Of a stretch of DNA of 64,000 nt, positions 41,901-52,815 are shown piece by piece. The position numbers were made by a program, and so were the translations under genes. The DNA lies in assembly GCA_026120035.1 (NCBI GenBank), contig JALRME010000001.1:1439909-1503908 (forward strand). Reading direction: 5' to 3'. The notes under the pieces are model-generated. The model had not been told where the DNA came from. It ran no database searches and saw only the letters and a list, made by a program, of their open reading frames with translations. This stretch comes from Coleophoma eucalyptorum. Lineage: Eukaryota; Ascomycota; Leotiomycetes; Helotiales; Dermateaceae. Positions within the stretch are counted from its first letter, which is position 1. Each line of letters opens with the position of its first letter.

Positions 41901-42460
41901 AGGTACAGAGGGAGGTACCGTGGGCAGAGGGTGGATATTTACAACAGAGCGTCGCGCTTCCTTATGTGCCTACCTACCTTAAATAGTACATCCATAACAT
42001 CCGTCTCATCTTGAAGCAAGTTTACCCACCTATAGAACGGTCTCTATATACATCGGAGCTGTCAAACGGCGTGTACAGGACTTGGCGCGGTCCCACTACT
42101 GTCATCTATGTATCGTAAGAGGCTCTCGTGGTTACCAACGCCCCACACCTGCGACGGGAGCGGTTGCAAGTCTGATTGTCGCGTATCGTCACAGCCGATC
42201 TTGAACTCCTGTTTGAGAATCCCAAGAATCACACCATGCGAACCTATATCATCGCAAGCATCCATCTTCCTATGTAGCAGGATTGCTGTCATCGCCGTTC
42301 CTCGTTCTGCGTTGTTCGCCTGTTTCTTCTTCTACATCTACCTATTATTCTTCAGCCGGTCTGACTTTTTGCTGAATATAGCATTCATTCTTTACTTTCT
42401 CATATTCTTCTTTATCGCGGTGCTGTGCACGTTTTCGTGTCATTTCCTCCATAACCAAAA
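38930..42460. other. Intergenic with decayed repeat material
   Basis: 3.5 kb with no intact gene, between SEC23 and the Egh16-like gene. It includes the SEC23 promoter on the left, an LTR-derived block at 39826-40066, and old, stop-riddled DNA. On the minus strand of about 40500-40620 a short frame reads coding-like (TKDFTTGAGTPMNPVV) but is quickly interrupted; I cannot name it. The last ~400 bases are the promoter of the secreted-protein gene. Confidence 0.5.
39826..40066 (-). mobile_element. LTR-derived fragment, inverted relative to the solo LTR at 43931
   Basis: About 240 bases are roughly 85% identical by eye to the reverse complement of 43931-44200, the 5' part of the long solo LTR. 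Shared landmarks include the block around GCTAGCGCGACCTCTCTTTC, the TTAGCTTTTCTTCTCTC block, and CAATGGCATAGCTTTGCAG. It ends ..TACA like the LTR terminus but lacks the other end, so it is a truncated copy. Confidence 0.8.
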
Positions 42461-43422
42461 ATGCCTTCTCTTGTGCAAATGCTCTTTGTTGCTCCCGCTA
42501 TCTTTGCGGTAGCCCATGGCCAGGGACTCATCGTCCAGGCTCAGGGAACTTCAGGATCGCCAGCAAGTCTTGGCCTGCAAGTCAAACTAGGACAGTCAGA
42601 CGGCAACATCATCAATACAGCTGAGATCACGTCAAATATCGTCAACGAATGCGGAAGGACTCTACTTGCCGGCAACATCGATGTTGGTGAAAACACGGAG
42701 ACTCAATTAGCCGCCAAGACAGTCACCTCGGTCACCAAGGGTAGCAAAGTGGACGTGACCATTCAACCAGTTAGCTCTGCTGGTGCAGGGCCTTATACTT
42801 GCGATATGGATTTCACCAGCAATGCCGACGGTGCCACGGGCCAGACCAACCTGACTGTTACAGAGAAAGACACGACCGGTGGTAATATCACACTTACCCT
42901 TACTATGCCAACGGATATGGCTTGCGTTGGAGGTATGTAGTTAGGCCGCTCTTGTTTCTAACCCATACTCTTTGCCCATTAATCATTGGATACATATTTC
43001 TATGCAGACAACTAACAGGAATCCTAGCCTCAACCGGAAATGTATGCACTATCCGTTGTTTCAACAGTGCGGCTGCCGGTCCCTTCGGCGGCTGCTTCGC
43101 CGTGCAACAGACAGACATAACAGCAAATGCCAACTCACCCAACACAATTGCAACAGCGCAAACCCTCGCAGGCGTCGATGCCCAGGTTTTGCAGAACCAG
43201 AAAGATCTACCAGCTGCGATGAAAGCCAACTCTGAAGCTAGTCTTGACCAACAGGGAATCTTGGCCGTCAATGCGCTCCTTAGCAGTTCAGCTGGAGTGG
43301 CTGCGCAGGCAACCAGCACATCTTCTGCTAAGGCGAGCAAGTCAACCAAGGCTGCCAAAGGTGCTAAGGCTGCAGGTACTAAGGCCAGTGGACAGAAAGG
43401 AGCTAGAGCATTCACTGCTTAA
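42461..43422 (+). CDS. Egh16-like secreted protein, 288 aa
   Basis: Predicted secreted protein of the Egh16/Egh16H (GAS1/MAS-type) family, whose members are induced in appressoria of plant- and insect-infecting fungi. Their molecular function is not established. CDS join(42461..42932, 43028..43422). Signal peptide is about residues 1-20 (MPSLVQMLFVAPAIFAVAHG). The body is SGSPASLGLQVK, NECGRTLLAG, YTCDMDF, MACVG and NVCTIRCFN, GGCFAVQQT, giving six well-placed cysteines. The last ~40 residues are an Ala/Lys/Ser-rich tail. The acceptor is ambiguous: CCTAG at 43027 follows a CTAAC branch-like site, while ACAG ten bases earlier would also stay in frame and add three residues. It sits at the edge of the repeat-rich compartment, 0.5 kb from a solo LTR. 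Confidence 0.88.
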
Positions 43423-43930
43423 TTTGTACTCAGAGTGATCTAAATAAGATACCAACTTTTGCTTGAGTCATTGCTAGCTAGTGAATAAAAAACATTTGTA
43501 TTACTTTAGCAGTATATATTATACACCCGTGGGAGTGCAGGATAGAAGAGGAAATGGCATATTGGTATATTCAAAATAACTTACTAGAAGAATATAAAGA
43601 GTGTTTATTATTATACAGCGACTATTGGAAGTCAAACAATGCAGTCATCATGTGGATAGGCTCTGCTTGCACTCTAGGCGTTAGGCAGGATCCTTATTCT
43701 GTCTCAATGAGGAGCTTTGCAAGCGAGAGTACACTCCTAACTCTATTTTCCTTTCATCCAGTAAAACATATAAGAATACACAAAAATAGAAGAAAAAAAT
43801 TACGAGTCATCTTGTTCTTGAATAACTTAATGTACTAGTGATAATTTTCTTATTCCTTCTAGTTACTTAGTATTAAATGGCATACTTAGTTTACTTGACG
43901 ACTCTAGGGATCATGTGAACAGATGACCAC
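43423..43930. other. 3' flank of the Egh16-like gene
   Basis: Becomes increasingly AT-rich toward the solo LTR. No gene. Confidence 0.6.
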
Positions 43931-44459
43931 TGTAAGGACACAGGTTTGATGTAAGGTCTTGGTCCTTGGGTATAAACAGGTCAATAAGCAGAAGAAGATA
44001 GACTCATCTGATACGATAGACTCGTGTATCTGCAAAGCTATGCCATTGTTTCTGTGTGTGTAATCTCGATAACGAGAGAAGAAAAGCTAAGTACAGTCAA
44101 GAAGGAATACAACAGAGAAAGAGAGGTCGCGCTAGCGCCTAATACTGGCAAGTGCTGGCAAGTGCTGGCAAGTGCAGGTGCGGGCGGTAGGCCCCAACAT
44201 TTGATCAATGGCAGGATAGAGGTGTTTGGGAGCACAATAACCTTATATTGACTGAATCCTATAGGTCTCGTACGAAGGATACAAAAAGGATAAGAAGAAA
44301 CAGAAGAAAGAACCCAATTTCTATGCCATATCCCCTTTATATGCTTCCTGGGTCCGAAACCCCTCCGACTCTGGCCATGCTCGCTTATGCCGGTCTTGGT
44401 CACGTGATGTATGTACTGAGTGGTCAAATTATGACCTCTGGGTAGATCAGGTTCTTACA
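43931..44459 (+). mobile_element. Solo LTR, long form (529 bp), TSD accac
   Basis: Begins TGTAAGGACACAGG and ends GGTTCTTACA, so it has TG..CA ends and short inverted termini (TGTAA/TTACA). It is flanked by a perfect 5-bp duplication, accac at 43926-43930 and again at 44460-44464. Its 3' ~270 bases match the copies at 49754 and 56791. It carries about 230 extra bases near the 5' end, including three copies of a GGCAAGTGCT decamer at about 44147-44176. No internal retrotransposon region is attached. Confidence 0.92.
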
Positions 44460-45951
44460 ACCACTATATTTCAACACAACAAGTACTTAAACATTATAAG
44501 CCTTAAAAAACCCCAATTGAGCTCCGGATTTTATAAAGCTTGACATCGAAAAATGTTCTAGATCTCTTTATGGACTTAGGGATCAAAATCGATAAGTTGC
44601 CTAGAAAAATAGGTATTTTTCTAATGGTACTAATACTATTCTATTCTCTAGCTCCAGTCGCGTTAAACGCGGATGATATATAATGTTTAAGGCTTACACC
44701 CTAGCTATAGTTAGTATTGAGACTATAATAGGTACCGAGTCAAGCTATATAAGAGGTAGTAGTACTGTTTCTAATTGAAAATTTCAGGTTAAATATTGTT
44801 CGAAGGACAGGGGTAACCAGATTTCAGAGGTGTAACGATATTCCAAATGTATGCATATGTAGGTGATATGGCAATATACCCCTATATGCATGCCGTGTAA
44901 CGATGTTCCAAACACGTGCAGGTGATATTACGATATTCCTACAGTTAAGTAGGTAATAACTAATAGCTACAGATACAGCTTTTAAAGATGAAAAGTCGAT
45001 CAAGTAAAGACTGGGTTTCTTTCAGCGGTGTTAAGCAATGCATCTTTTTTGTTCTGTAGGCTGGGTCATTAACTATAATGAAGCTATAGTAATAATGTGA
45101 CTAAACTGAAGGTACGATTTGTGTGGAAATCACTAAGAAAATCAAACTTAGTTGCGATGCACTTGCTTTTCCCGACCGCAGGGAAGGCCGAAATCTAACG
45201 ATTACGTACCTGCTGTTGCGGGCCACAATGGTGCAATTAAAGCACTTCCTACGAGCGTATATAATGCCTACCGGGTCCCAGAGCCCACCTATACAAAGTG
45301 TAGTTGAATATAATTTCTAGAGAACGCCAGGAAAAGGGAGATCGCATTTTCTGAACAATAGGGATGATACATTTCTAACTAACGCATGTTTGGCGGGGAG
45401 GTGGCCCTCGATAATGAGTGGAATATTTGACCTACCCAAAACTCAAGCTTTCTGCTAAAAGTCAATATAAAAAATAAGAGTTGTTATATGGAATATAAAG
45501 CCATTACAGCACTATAATATTTTCTCATTATATTTTCCATAGATAGCCTTGAATTCAAATTCCAGTAAGTGTCTAGTAAGTGCAAAAACGAGCCTTTTAA
45601 AAATGGTTCACCTCGGACTGACTCGTTTGTTTTTAGACATATTTTTTGCACTTGGCTAGGTGCAATGCAAAGAGGCGTTGGAGATAGGAGAGAGCGGTTA
45701 TGTATCCTTACCTGCTCCACATTCCGAATGGCATCCTTTTCCTCTGCTTCCTTTAGCTTCGTATGCCTGATAGTTAGAAATCTACAAGCACGTTTTATCC
45801 TGAATTTTAATCTTTCATAATACCTACCTTATTGAGGATACTAAAGAAACCTTTGCACAGGCCCATTATGGATGGATCGTGACATAATATCCAGCTAGAC
45901 GCCTCTTTATCTATTGTCAACTAATTCAGTTATATACAACCCTCGTGTCTC
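44460..45951. other. AT-rich spacer
   Basis: 1.5 kb of AT-rich, gene-free DNA. It contains short repeats of the type 'GTAACGATATTCCAAA' (44825-44940, about three degenerate copies) and a GCTCCAGTCGCGTTAA segment at 44651 that recurs at 52287. Confidence 0.6.
44822..44941 (+). repeat. Degenerate tandem repeat (GTAACGATNTTCCAAA.. units)
   Basis: Three units, spaced about 55-65 bases, that share 'gtaacgatattccaaa', 'aggtgatat' and 'atacccctatatgcatg'-like pieces. The best match is between 44831 and 44897. Confidence 0.6.
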
Positions 45952-47595
45952 TTACGCTTCCTCGATATGTTTTGCCTTCTCGTCCTTCTGCTCATAATTC
46001 TGGACGTCCTCTAACCCGCTTCTCGGGAGCTGTCTAGCGGCGGAAGTGACTTGCCACCAGCGCTCTGGCTCTGAGAAAATCTTGTCCATCTCCTCCAAAG
46101 ATCTTCCATTTGTCTCAGGAAACAAGAAGTAGACAATAGGAACAACTGCTATACCGGTACATGCGTAAACGATATAGTATCGGTATCCAATGCTCGCAAA
46201 TGCGATTGGCGTCACCTCTGCAATGACGAAGTTGAATAACCAATGTGCCGAAGTTCCCACGGCAGAGAGATGAATCCGTAATTCCTGAGGAGCGGTCTCT
46301 GCACTGTATAGGAAGTTGGCACCCAGATAGCCGAGAGGGAAGAAGAACATGAAGAGGAATAGAAAGAAGGTGGAGGCAGGGCCAGCTCCTGTATGACTAA
46401 TCTGTGATACAGTGATGGACAGACACATCATAGAGATTCCCATTCCAAAACCAGAGATCATGAAAAGTGGCTTGCGACCCGCGCGGTCAATATAGTAGTA
46501 GGCCAGGGACGCAGCTACGATTTTCCAGGTCAAGAGTCCAGCTGCGAGAACGGCAGACTGACGTGTTTGGAATCCTAGAGACTCACGGAAGATGGTGGCA
46601 GCGTAGTAAGTAATAACGTTGGCCCCTATTTAAGTAAGAGTCAGGATCGAGAATGAGTATTGTATAATCTCCTTACCTGTCAACTGAGCGCAGAAGTTAA
46701 TAAGGATAGATAGACACGTTCGATAAAGCAATCTTTCGCGGCCCATTGTGAAAAGATCCATGATGCCACGCTCCCGTGACGAATCATTGTTGCATCCCTG
46801 CCGAATTGAGTCGATCTCGATTTGGATTCGTTCTGAGTCGGTTGAGACGTCCTCCAAAATCGCTATCACAGCTCGTGCTTCCTCAAATTTTCCTTTTTGT
46901 ATCAACCACCTTGGAGATTCTGGGAATAGAAAGGCAGAGCAGCATATAGAAGCACAGAAAACAAATGGAAGAGTAAGTGGCAATCTCCAGCAGACGGACG
47001 TTTCTTGGTGGAAGGACAGTCCGAAATTAATCCAACTGGCCAAAGCAACACCAGAGGCGATGAAGATTCCAACGACTACAACACTTTTACCTCGATTCTT
47101 TGGCTTTGTGCATTCAGCTTGCCAGACGGGAACGATCGAGTTCACTCCTCCGACCCCAAAACCAGAAACGACGCGACCGACGATCAGCTGCGCTAGACCG
47201 AAAGAGGAGCCTTGCAAAACGAGACCGATGGATGCTATAACGGCAAAGATGATAAGGGCTCTTCGACGGCCGAGAGGATTGCCCACAAATATGGAAGATA
47301 ATGCTCCGAATAGACACCCGAGCGTATAGATTGCTACCACGGTTCCTTATATCTGTCAGCTCAATTCCTGGAAGATAGGAGACTACTCACCCTGGATACG
47401 GGCATTTTCATCTTTTGTTGCTCCTGTTGTGGTAGATGTATTTATTCGAGGAAATTGAGCAATAAAAGGAGCAAAGTTGAGAACGCCACCAATGGAAGAT
47501 TGATTATAACCGTAAAGAAGGAACGATGGCACAACGACCATGAGAATGCGGACGAAAGCTAGAGCCTCTCCCCGAAGACCAAGATAGGGGGCCAT
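45952..47595 (-). CDS. MFS sugar porter, 515 aa
   Basis: Plasma-membrane sugar/proton symporter-type protein of the sugar porter (SP) family. CDS is complement(join(45952..46625, 46677..47345, 47391..47595)); introns are 45 and 51 bases. Diagnostic blocks are GYNQSSIGGVL in TM1, NPLGRRRA (91-98), GRVVSGFGVGG, PESPRWL (210-216), DRAGRKPLF, and PETNGRSLEEMD (461-472) after TM12. The C-terminal tail is about 45 residues and hydrophilic. Twelve hydrophobic segments are present. Intron 1 must use an AAG acceptor to read RIQGTVVAIYTLG; a CAG eight bases earlier would shift the frame. Upstream (47923-48204) is a triplicated ~90-bp repeat. The substrate (hexose, quinate or other) is not determined. 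Confidence 0.93.
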
Positions 47596-47922
47596 GGTTA
47601 TGGCAGTGGTTATTTCAGTGATAAATTTTCAGTCGCAAGAAGCTATACTTGCATATGAGGCGAGATCAAAAATATCTATCATTGGCTGCAAACACCAAGA
47701 ACAACAAGGTACCCAGTGTTAAATGGTGAGAATGGTAGAAAAGAGGAGGTGATCTAAGACTTATAGTGTCTGGGCAAACGCTTGATTCTGACCTTGCATC
47801 TGGTCCAGAGTAGTGCAGCTCAATGACCAATGCTACATGAAATTTGGGCAGGCGATGACCAAAGATAGATACAAGGACTATGAACCTGTCAGACCACCAA
47901 GCTATACCCCGGTCAAAGAGAG
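47596..47922 (-). promoter_or_regulatory. Sugar transporter proximal promoter
   Basis: Upstream flank of the transporter start at 47595, between the ATG and the triplicated repeat. It presumably contains the core promoter and 5' UTR; I call no specific element. Confidence 0.5.
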
Positions 47923-48204
47923 TCATGATCTTCATGCTCTCTCCAGAGTTACCCCAATGTCTAAGACCCGGGGAATGGTTTTGCGGGCTCGATATTGTTT
48001 CTCCATATGTGGGGAATGGTCTTTATGTTCTCTCCAGAGTTACCCAATTTCCGAGACCCGGGGAATGGTTTTGCGGGCTCGATATTGTTTCTCCATATGT
48101 GGGGAATGGTCTTTATGCTCTCTCCAGAGTTACCCAATTTCTGAGACCCGGGGAATGATTTTGCGGGCTCGATATTGTTTCGTCATATGTGGGAAATGGC
48201 GGAT
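47923..48204 (-). repeat. Promoter-proximal tandem repeat, ~90 bp x 3
   Basis: Three head-to-tail units of 90-91 bases, anchored by CTCTCCAGAGTTACCC at 47939, 48030 and 48120; the last is truncated and more diverged. Each unit contains GACCCGGGGAATG and TTGCGGGCTCGATATTG, and the first two contain CATATGTGGGGAATGG. CCGGGG and GTGGGG both fit the CreA/Mig1 consensus SYGGRG. The array lies about 330-610 bases upstream of the sugar transporter. It can be translated as a 30-residue repeat on the + strand, which I regard as incidental. Confidence 0.9.
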
Positions 48205-49599
48205 ATAAATAATCAGCTAGAGCGGACTGGGTAGGATTCTTGACTTACGACTGTGTGATAAAATTCTTGAGCCTAAGCAATCTGGGCTTGAGTATGTCGA
48301 ATAGTTAGATTTGGTTTCCGACGAGGAGTCCGGCGACTGAAGCCCTCCAAGTTTAAAGCTTTTGTAGCAGTATAGATTTTATATTCGATTCCAAGAATCT
48401 CTCGAACCGGTATATTCTTCCAAAGAATTCAGAAATTTTCTTTCGATGTTGTTACCTAATCTACAAGGAAGTAGAGGCTTTCGTCCACATTTGAGTCTTT
48501 GAAGCGTTAGACGACTTTCAAGAGCATACTGGGCTTAACGAATAGTTTTATTTGTAGTAAGGCAAATCCTGTCTATAGTCCAATCTACTTCGTAGTAGAG
48601 AACCTATATCTGTAGTACTGTATCTCGATCATAATATAGGCCAGAGGCTGGAACTTAGACTAAGTAGGTCCTACGATACCTCTGGCTCCGGTGTAAAGTG
48701 ATAGATCTGTAAAATAAAGGAACCAAGGATCAGGGCCGTAAAACAGCAAGCAATTAATATGTAGCCATTAGCTAGTGTGACTAGAATAGAGTTTACGCTA
48801 TAGGCACCTAAGTCCGCTCTCAAGCCTCGAAATAATAAGTCTAAACCACGAGTAATTGACCCAGAACGACCCCAAGTGTAGAGAACTTGAACAAGACTGT
48901 AATTGTGTAAAACGTACTGTATATGACCGAGTATGGTCCTACCCATAGATGAATGAAGTAAGGAAATCTATCTAAATGCGAATCATAGGTACAATCTGGT
49001 ATCAGTTTACGTGGGAAGCGGAGAAAGGTTCTTCACAAAAAGGTTGCCCGGAGAAACTAAGACCGGCGGGCGCTAGGTACTCATCCTTTCTCCGTGGACT
49101 GTATATCTCAATCCCATCCATGTCAAGTGCATTTACAAGTGAAAAACTATTCGTATTTGCAAGAGCTTTCAAACTGTGCTTTTCCGAATCGTGGGTCGTT
49201 ATTAACTTTAAAGACACGTCCTAATGGCACCCTGGTCGAATTGTGCATAGAATACATATCCATCCTAATGGAAAGGTGTAAGGGACACATAGATGGTAAT
49301 TTAGATCTGCTAGCAACCTTGGCTAAACTTATTGTCAGGAGCTACAGGCAGAGTGACGTGCAAATAATCGATAAGCAGGCAGATAGTAGTTGTTATTTAA
49401 ACTATGTAATCTCTGAAGCTCATTAAATCGAGGGGGCTGAAGAATATATAAAATCCCCCGCATCGCTCGCTAATGACATGTGACCTCGCTTGTGTCCATG
49501 ACACTTATTCATGATAAACGAGTCCATAGAAATGATATACTAAGGAACCTTATATAATCCAATGTCGAAATCGAGAGTCAGAATCCAGGGCCCCCCCGC
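48205..49599. other. AT-rich, gene-free stretch
   Basis: 1.4 kb of AT-rich DNA. The minus-strand frame 48671-48946 (91 codons) encodes one convincing hydrophobic segment near its end, followed by a short tail. It could be the remnant of a membrane protein but has no recognisable family. Confidence 0.5.
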
Positions 49600-49724
49600 C
49601 CTAGATATTTTGGGACTCCCTTATACCATACGAAACCCCTATATTAAGCAAAAAAACAGTGGTTAAACTAGTGAGTGTTTTACAAATTGAACCCCCAGCC
49701 TATGGGTACACGGTGCGCAGCTTA
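49600..49724 (-). mobile_element. Partial copy of the hAT-like TIR element
   Basis: Contains the blocks 'acccctatattaagcaaaa', 'cagtggttaaac' and 'ttacaaattgaa' and the terminus GTGCGCAGCTTA, colinear with the end of the related copy at 56668 and with the reverse complement of the left end of the element at 50448. The rest is missing. It lies 30 bases before a solo LTR. Confidence 0.75.
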
Positions 49725-49753
49725 GGTAGTACCGTGTAGAAAACCCTCCATAT

Positions 49754-50030
49754 TGTATGGATACAGGTTTGATCAAAGGCAGGATAGAGGTGTTTGGGAG
49801 CACAATAACCTTATATTGACTATATCCTATAGGTCTCGTACGAAGGACACAAAAAAGATAAGAGAAGAAGAGGAGAAAGAAACCAATTTCCATGACATGT
49901 CCCTCTTATATGCTTACTGGGTCCGAAACCCCTCCGACTCTACTCATACTCGCTTACGCATACTGTCCTAGGTCACATAACATATATCTGGATTCCCAAT
50001 TGTCTATTCTGAGCGGGTCAGGTTCTTACA
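49754..50030 (+). mobile_element. Solo LTR, short form (277 bp), TSD catat
   Basis: Begins TGTATGGATACAGG and ends GGTTCTTACA. It is flanked by a perfect 5-bp duplication, catat at 49749-49753 and 50031-50035. The body matches 44200-44459 closely (GGCAGGATAGAGGTGTTTGG, GGGAGCACAATAACCTTATA, GGGTCCGAAACCCCTCCGAC) and lacks the ~230-base 5' segment of the long form. Confidence 0.92.
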
Positions 50031-50447
50031 CATATATAAGTAAGTACTATACCCAAGCAAATGTTGATTAATTTTTGGCTCTGTCTATGAACGCATTGTC
50101 CCTTATTTCTAGTTATATTATCGTTCCTCAATCATATCGACAAGGAGGATATAGGTCTACTTTGTTAGAAATATTATAGAACTACCTACTTTATTACACC
50201 AATCTGTTAGATATATTAGATATGGTATAGTACTATAATCTATATATTTTATATAATCAAAACAGACCTAGAATCTCTTTTAAAGGTAACCTAAGTCAAT
50301 TTTTACGCTTTGTTTTATAGTACGTTTTATGTAAACTTAGACCTAGACTACGTTCTATAGTTACTTGTCAATACACTTAAGCTTAGACCTATACAAGGCT
50401 CTTATGCTTAGACCTATACAAGGCTCTTATGCTTAGACCAATAAACC
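50031..50447. repeat. AT-rich flank with 25-bp tandem repeat
   Basis: AT-rich spacer. At 50381-50440 a 25-base unit (GCTTAGACCTATACAAGGCT plus CTTAT) is repeated about 2.4 times. The piece at 50275-50370 is a diverged direct repeat of 51575-51680. Confidence 0.75.
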
Positions 50448-51277
50448 TAGGCTGCGCACTGGCTACCCATGGGCTGGTTTTTCAAATTGTAAACCACCCT
50501 CTACCATAGTTAACCACTGGTTTAACCACTGGTTTTTCGCTTAGTATAGGGGTTTCGTCTAGTATATAGGTGTCTCAATGGGGGGGGGGGGGTATCTCTT
50601 AGATTTTGAGTATCAATTTCAACTTTAGACTCTAACTCTTAATTTTGACTTTAGATTTCTTCTCTTGGATTTTGACTCTCAATTCACACTATGAATTCTA
50701 ACTCTCAATTCTAACTTTCGATCTTAGCTCTATCCTAGCTCTTGATTTTGACTTTAATTTTAAAAGGCCCCTCTTAGTTACTTCCGACTTACTCGCTCGT
50801 ATAAGGTTTCTTAATGTCCAATATCTATAGATTCGGTTACTTGGCTTATTTTAAGCATTCATATCAAGCCCATAAAAAGTAACCAAGTAAATTAAAAATA
50901 TACAGGTAGAATCTAAAGTCGAAATTCAAAGTCGATATCTAATTTAGATTCGATAAGTATCCAAAATCAAAAAGTCAAGAGTTAGATTCCAAAGTCGAAA
51001 TAGAAAGTTAGATTCTAGATTTAAAATCAAGGAAGGAAAACCTCTCTTTCTTTTCAGGGAGCTCTCCCCACTCTATAGTATAAAATTACGTAATGGTTAT
51101 ATGGGCTGGATAAGAAACCAGTGGGTTCTGCTGAAACATTGGTTTAAGGCCAAAACCTACTGGTTTTTCCTCCTAACCAGTGGCCTGGTTACTGGGTTGA
51201 AAATATTGAAAAACCACCCATTGGTCTGGACTGATTTTATGGCTGGTCTGGTTTTTCTGGTTTTGGTGCGCAGCCTA
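50448..51277 (+). mobile_element. Non-autonomous hAT-like TIR element (830 bp)
   Basis: Perfect 12-bp terminal inverted repeats, TAGGCTGCGCAC at the left and GTGCGCAGCCTA at the right. The flanks read aataaacc (50440-50447) and aataaaca (51278-51285), an 8-bp target duplication with one mismatch, as hAT elements make. Subterminal regions on both sides carry many copies of ACCAGTGG or its complement CCACTGGT, which looks like a transposase-binding array. The centre is AT-rich and built of GACTTTAGATT / TCTAACTCTCAATT-like units. No transposase frame is present. Partial relatives are at 49600-49724 and 56035-56668. Confidence 0.8.
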
Positions 51278-52815
51278 AATAAACATAAACTTGGACTAGG
51301 CTATAGCGTATCTTTTATATATATTGACTAGCTTAAGTCTTAATTATATATATAGACCTTATTTCCTCAAGAAATGAGGCAAGCTCTAAAGATTACACAA
51401 TACTGGTTATTGTTATCCTATTTTTTCTTACTTAAATTCTTCCTTATATTGCTAATACGTACTACCCTACACGTGTAGAAGAAATATTCGTATTATTCTT
51501 GCCTACGATGCCAATACCCTATATTTCGAATAAAATCTATATATATATATTGTATATAGCCTATACTAAGCTTAAAAATTCTTTAAAGGTAATCTAAATA
51601 TACTTCTACGCTTTGTTTTTATAGTATGTTTTACGTAAACCTAACTCTAGACTACACTCCACAGATATGTACTTAGAGGCCCTCTTTTAATAGGTTAAAT
51701 CGATACCAATTTCTATTTAAACTCAATTAAAGCTAGAAAAATAAGTAACTTAAATCAAGTTTAAGACCGATTTGAATTAAACCTAAAGCAATAGACTTAG
51801 GTTGAATCTGACTTAAGTCTATAGTCACTACTAATTTCACTTACTGTCCGATGTATTAAGCCCAATTTAAGCTTCATTTAATTTGGATGGAATCTAACTT
51901 ATGTTTACTCTAGATCGGGCTTAAATCTAGCTAATATAATTTTCTGCCCAAATATGGACGCTATCTCTAACCTCAACACACTCTTCTCTAAAGATGGTAG
52001 CGTATATACTGAGGTTTCTTACGGTGGATGGCTGCGGGCCTTCTCTTTCAATCCAATTAGCCATGCTTACGCATATCTTAGTAGTCTCTATATCTTTCAG
52101 CTAATAGGATAGCCTATAGTAAGTAAGGTATTGGTATAAAATATGAAGTCGGAGAAGATATATTGACTAGGTCGCTACATTACTACCTCTATATATAAAT
52201 ATTAATTCCAGCTAGCACTTAGCTAAAACCAGCTTAAGTCTTCTTTGAGCTCTGTTCAAGCTATATTCAAGCTAGACTTAAGCTAGGCTCCAGTCGCGTT
52301 AATTGTTAGACATCTCCTAAGTCGTCTAACGACTTAGATTGGATTTAAATCTAGCTTAGATCCGAATTTAAAAAAGTCAGCTCTTAGGCTTAATACAGTA
52401 GACTAAGCTACTAATGGAGGACTTCTGCGTATTACCTTTTATTTCCGCGATAAAGTACTATGTATTAGAAGCAGGATCAGAAATATAATAAATTTATAGT
52501 ACGCTAAAGCCTATACATATTATAGCTTATAATATTGTGGTGGGGGTCGATGTGTTGTGTATAGTACCTTGGTCAGAATAGGTACACAGTAATAGCAGAG
52601 ACAAGGTTGGGTGGGTTAGTAGATGTGAAGTTGTCAGGTAAAGAAGAGGCAATTTTGGGTGTATCAAATGAATGTATTGAAGTAAGTAGGTATCGTTCCG
52701 TACTATCCAAAGGCAAAGGCAAATCCAAGGTGTTTAAAAGGAAATAATAATTACAAGTAGCTATCGTTGAGGACTGGACTTCTAGCCTCTATAGTATCTC
52801 GCTAATGTAGTTTAC
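51278..52815. other. AT-rich, gene-free stretch
   Basis: 1.5 kb of strongly AT-rich DNA with many AAGCTTAGA/TCTAGCTTAA-like short palindromic words (51700-52400). It includes GGCTCCAGTCGCGTTAA at 52286. No gene is visible until the 3' end of the F-box-like gene. Confidence 0.6.

Noticed and set aside
47813..48208. 131-codon + strand ORF with 30-residue internal repeats
   Set aside because: It merely translates the ~90-bp promoter tandem repeat, whose period happens to be a multiple of three or nearly so. It has no start context or homology.
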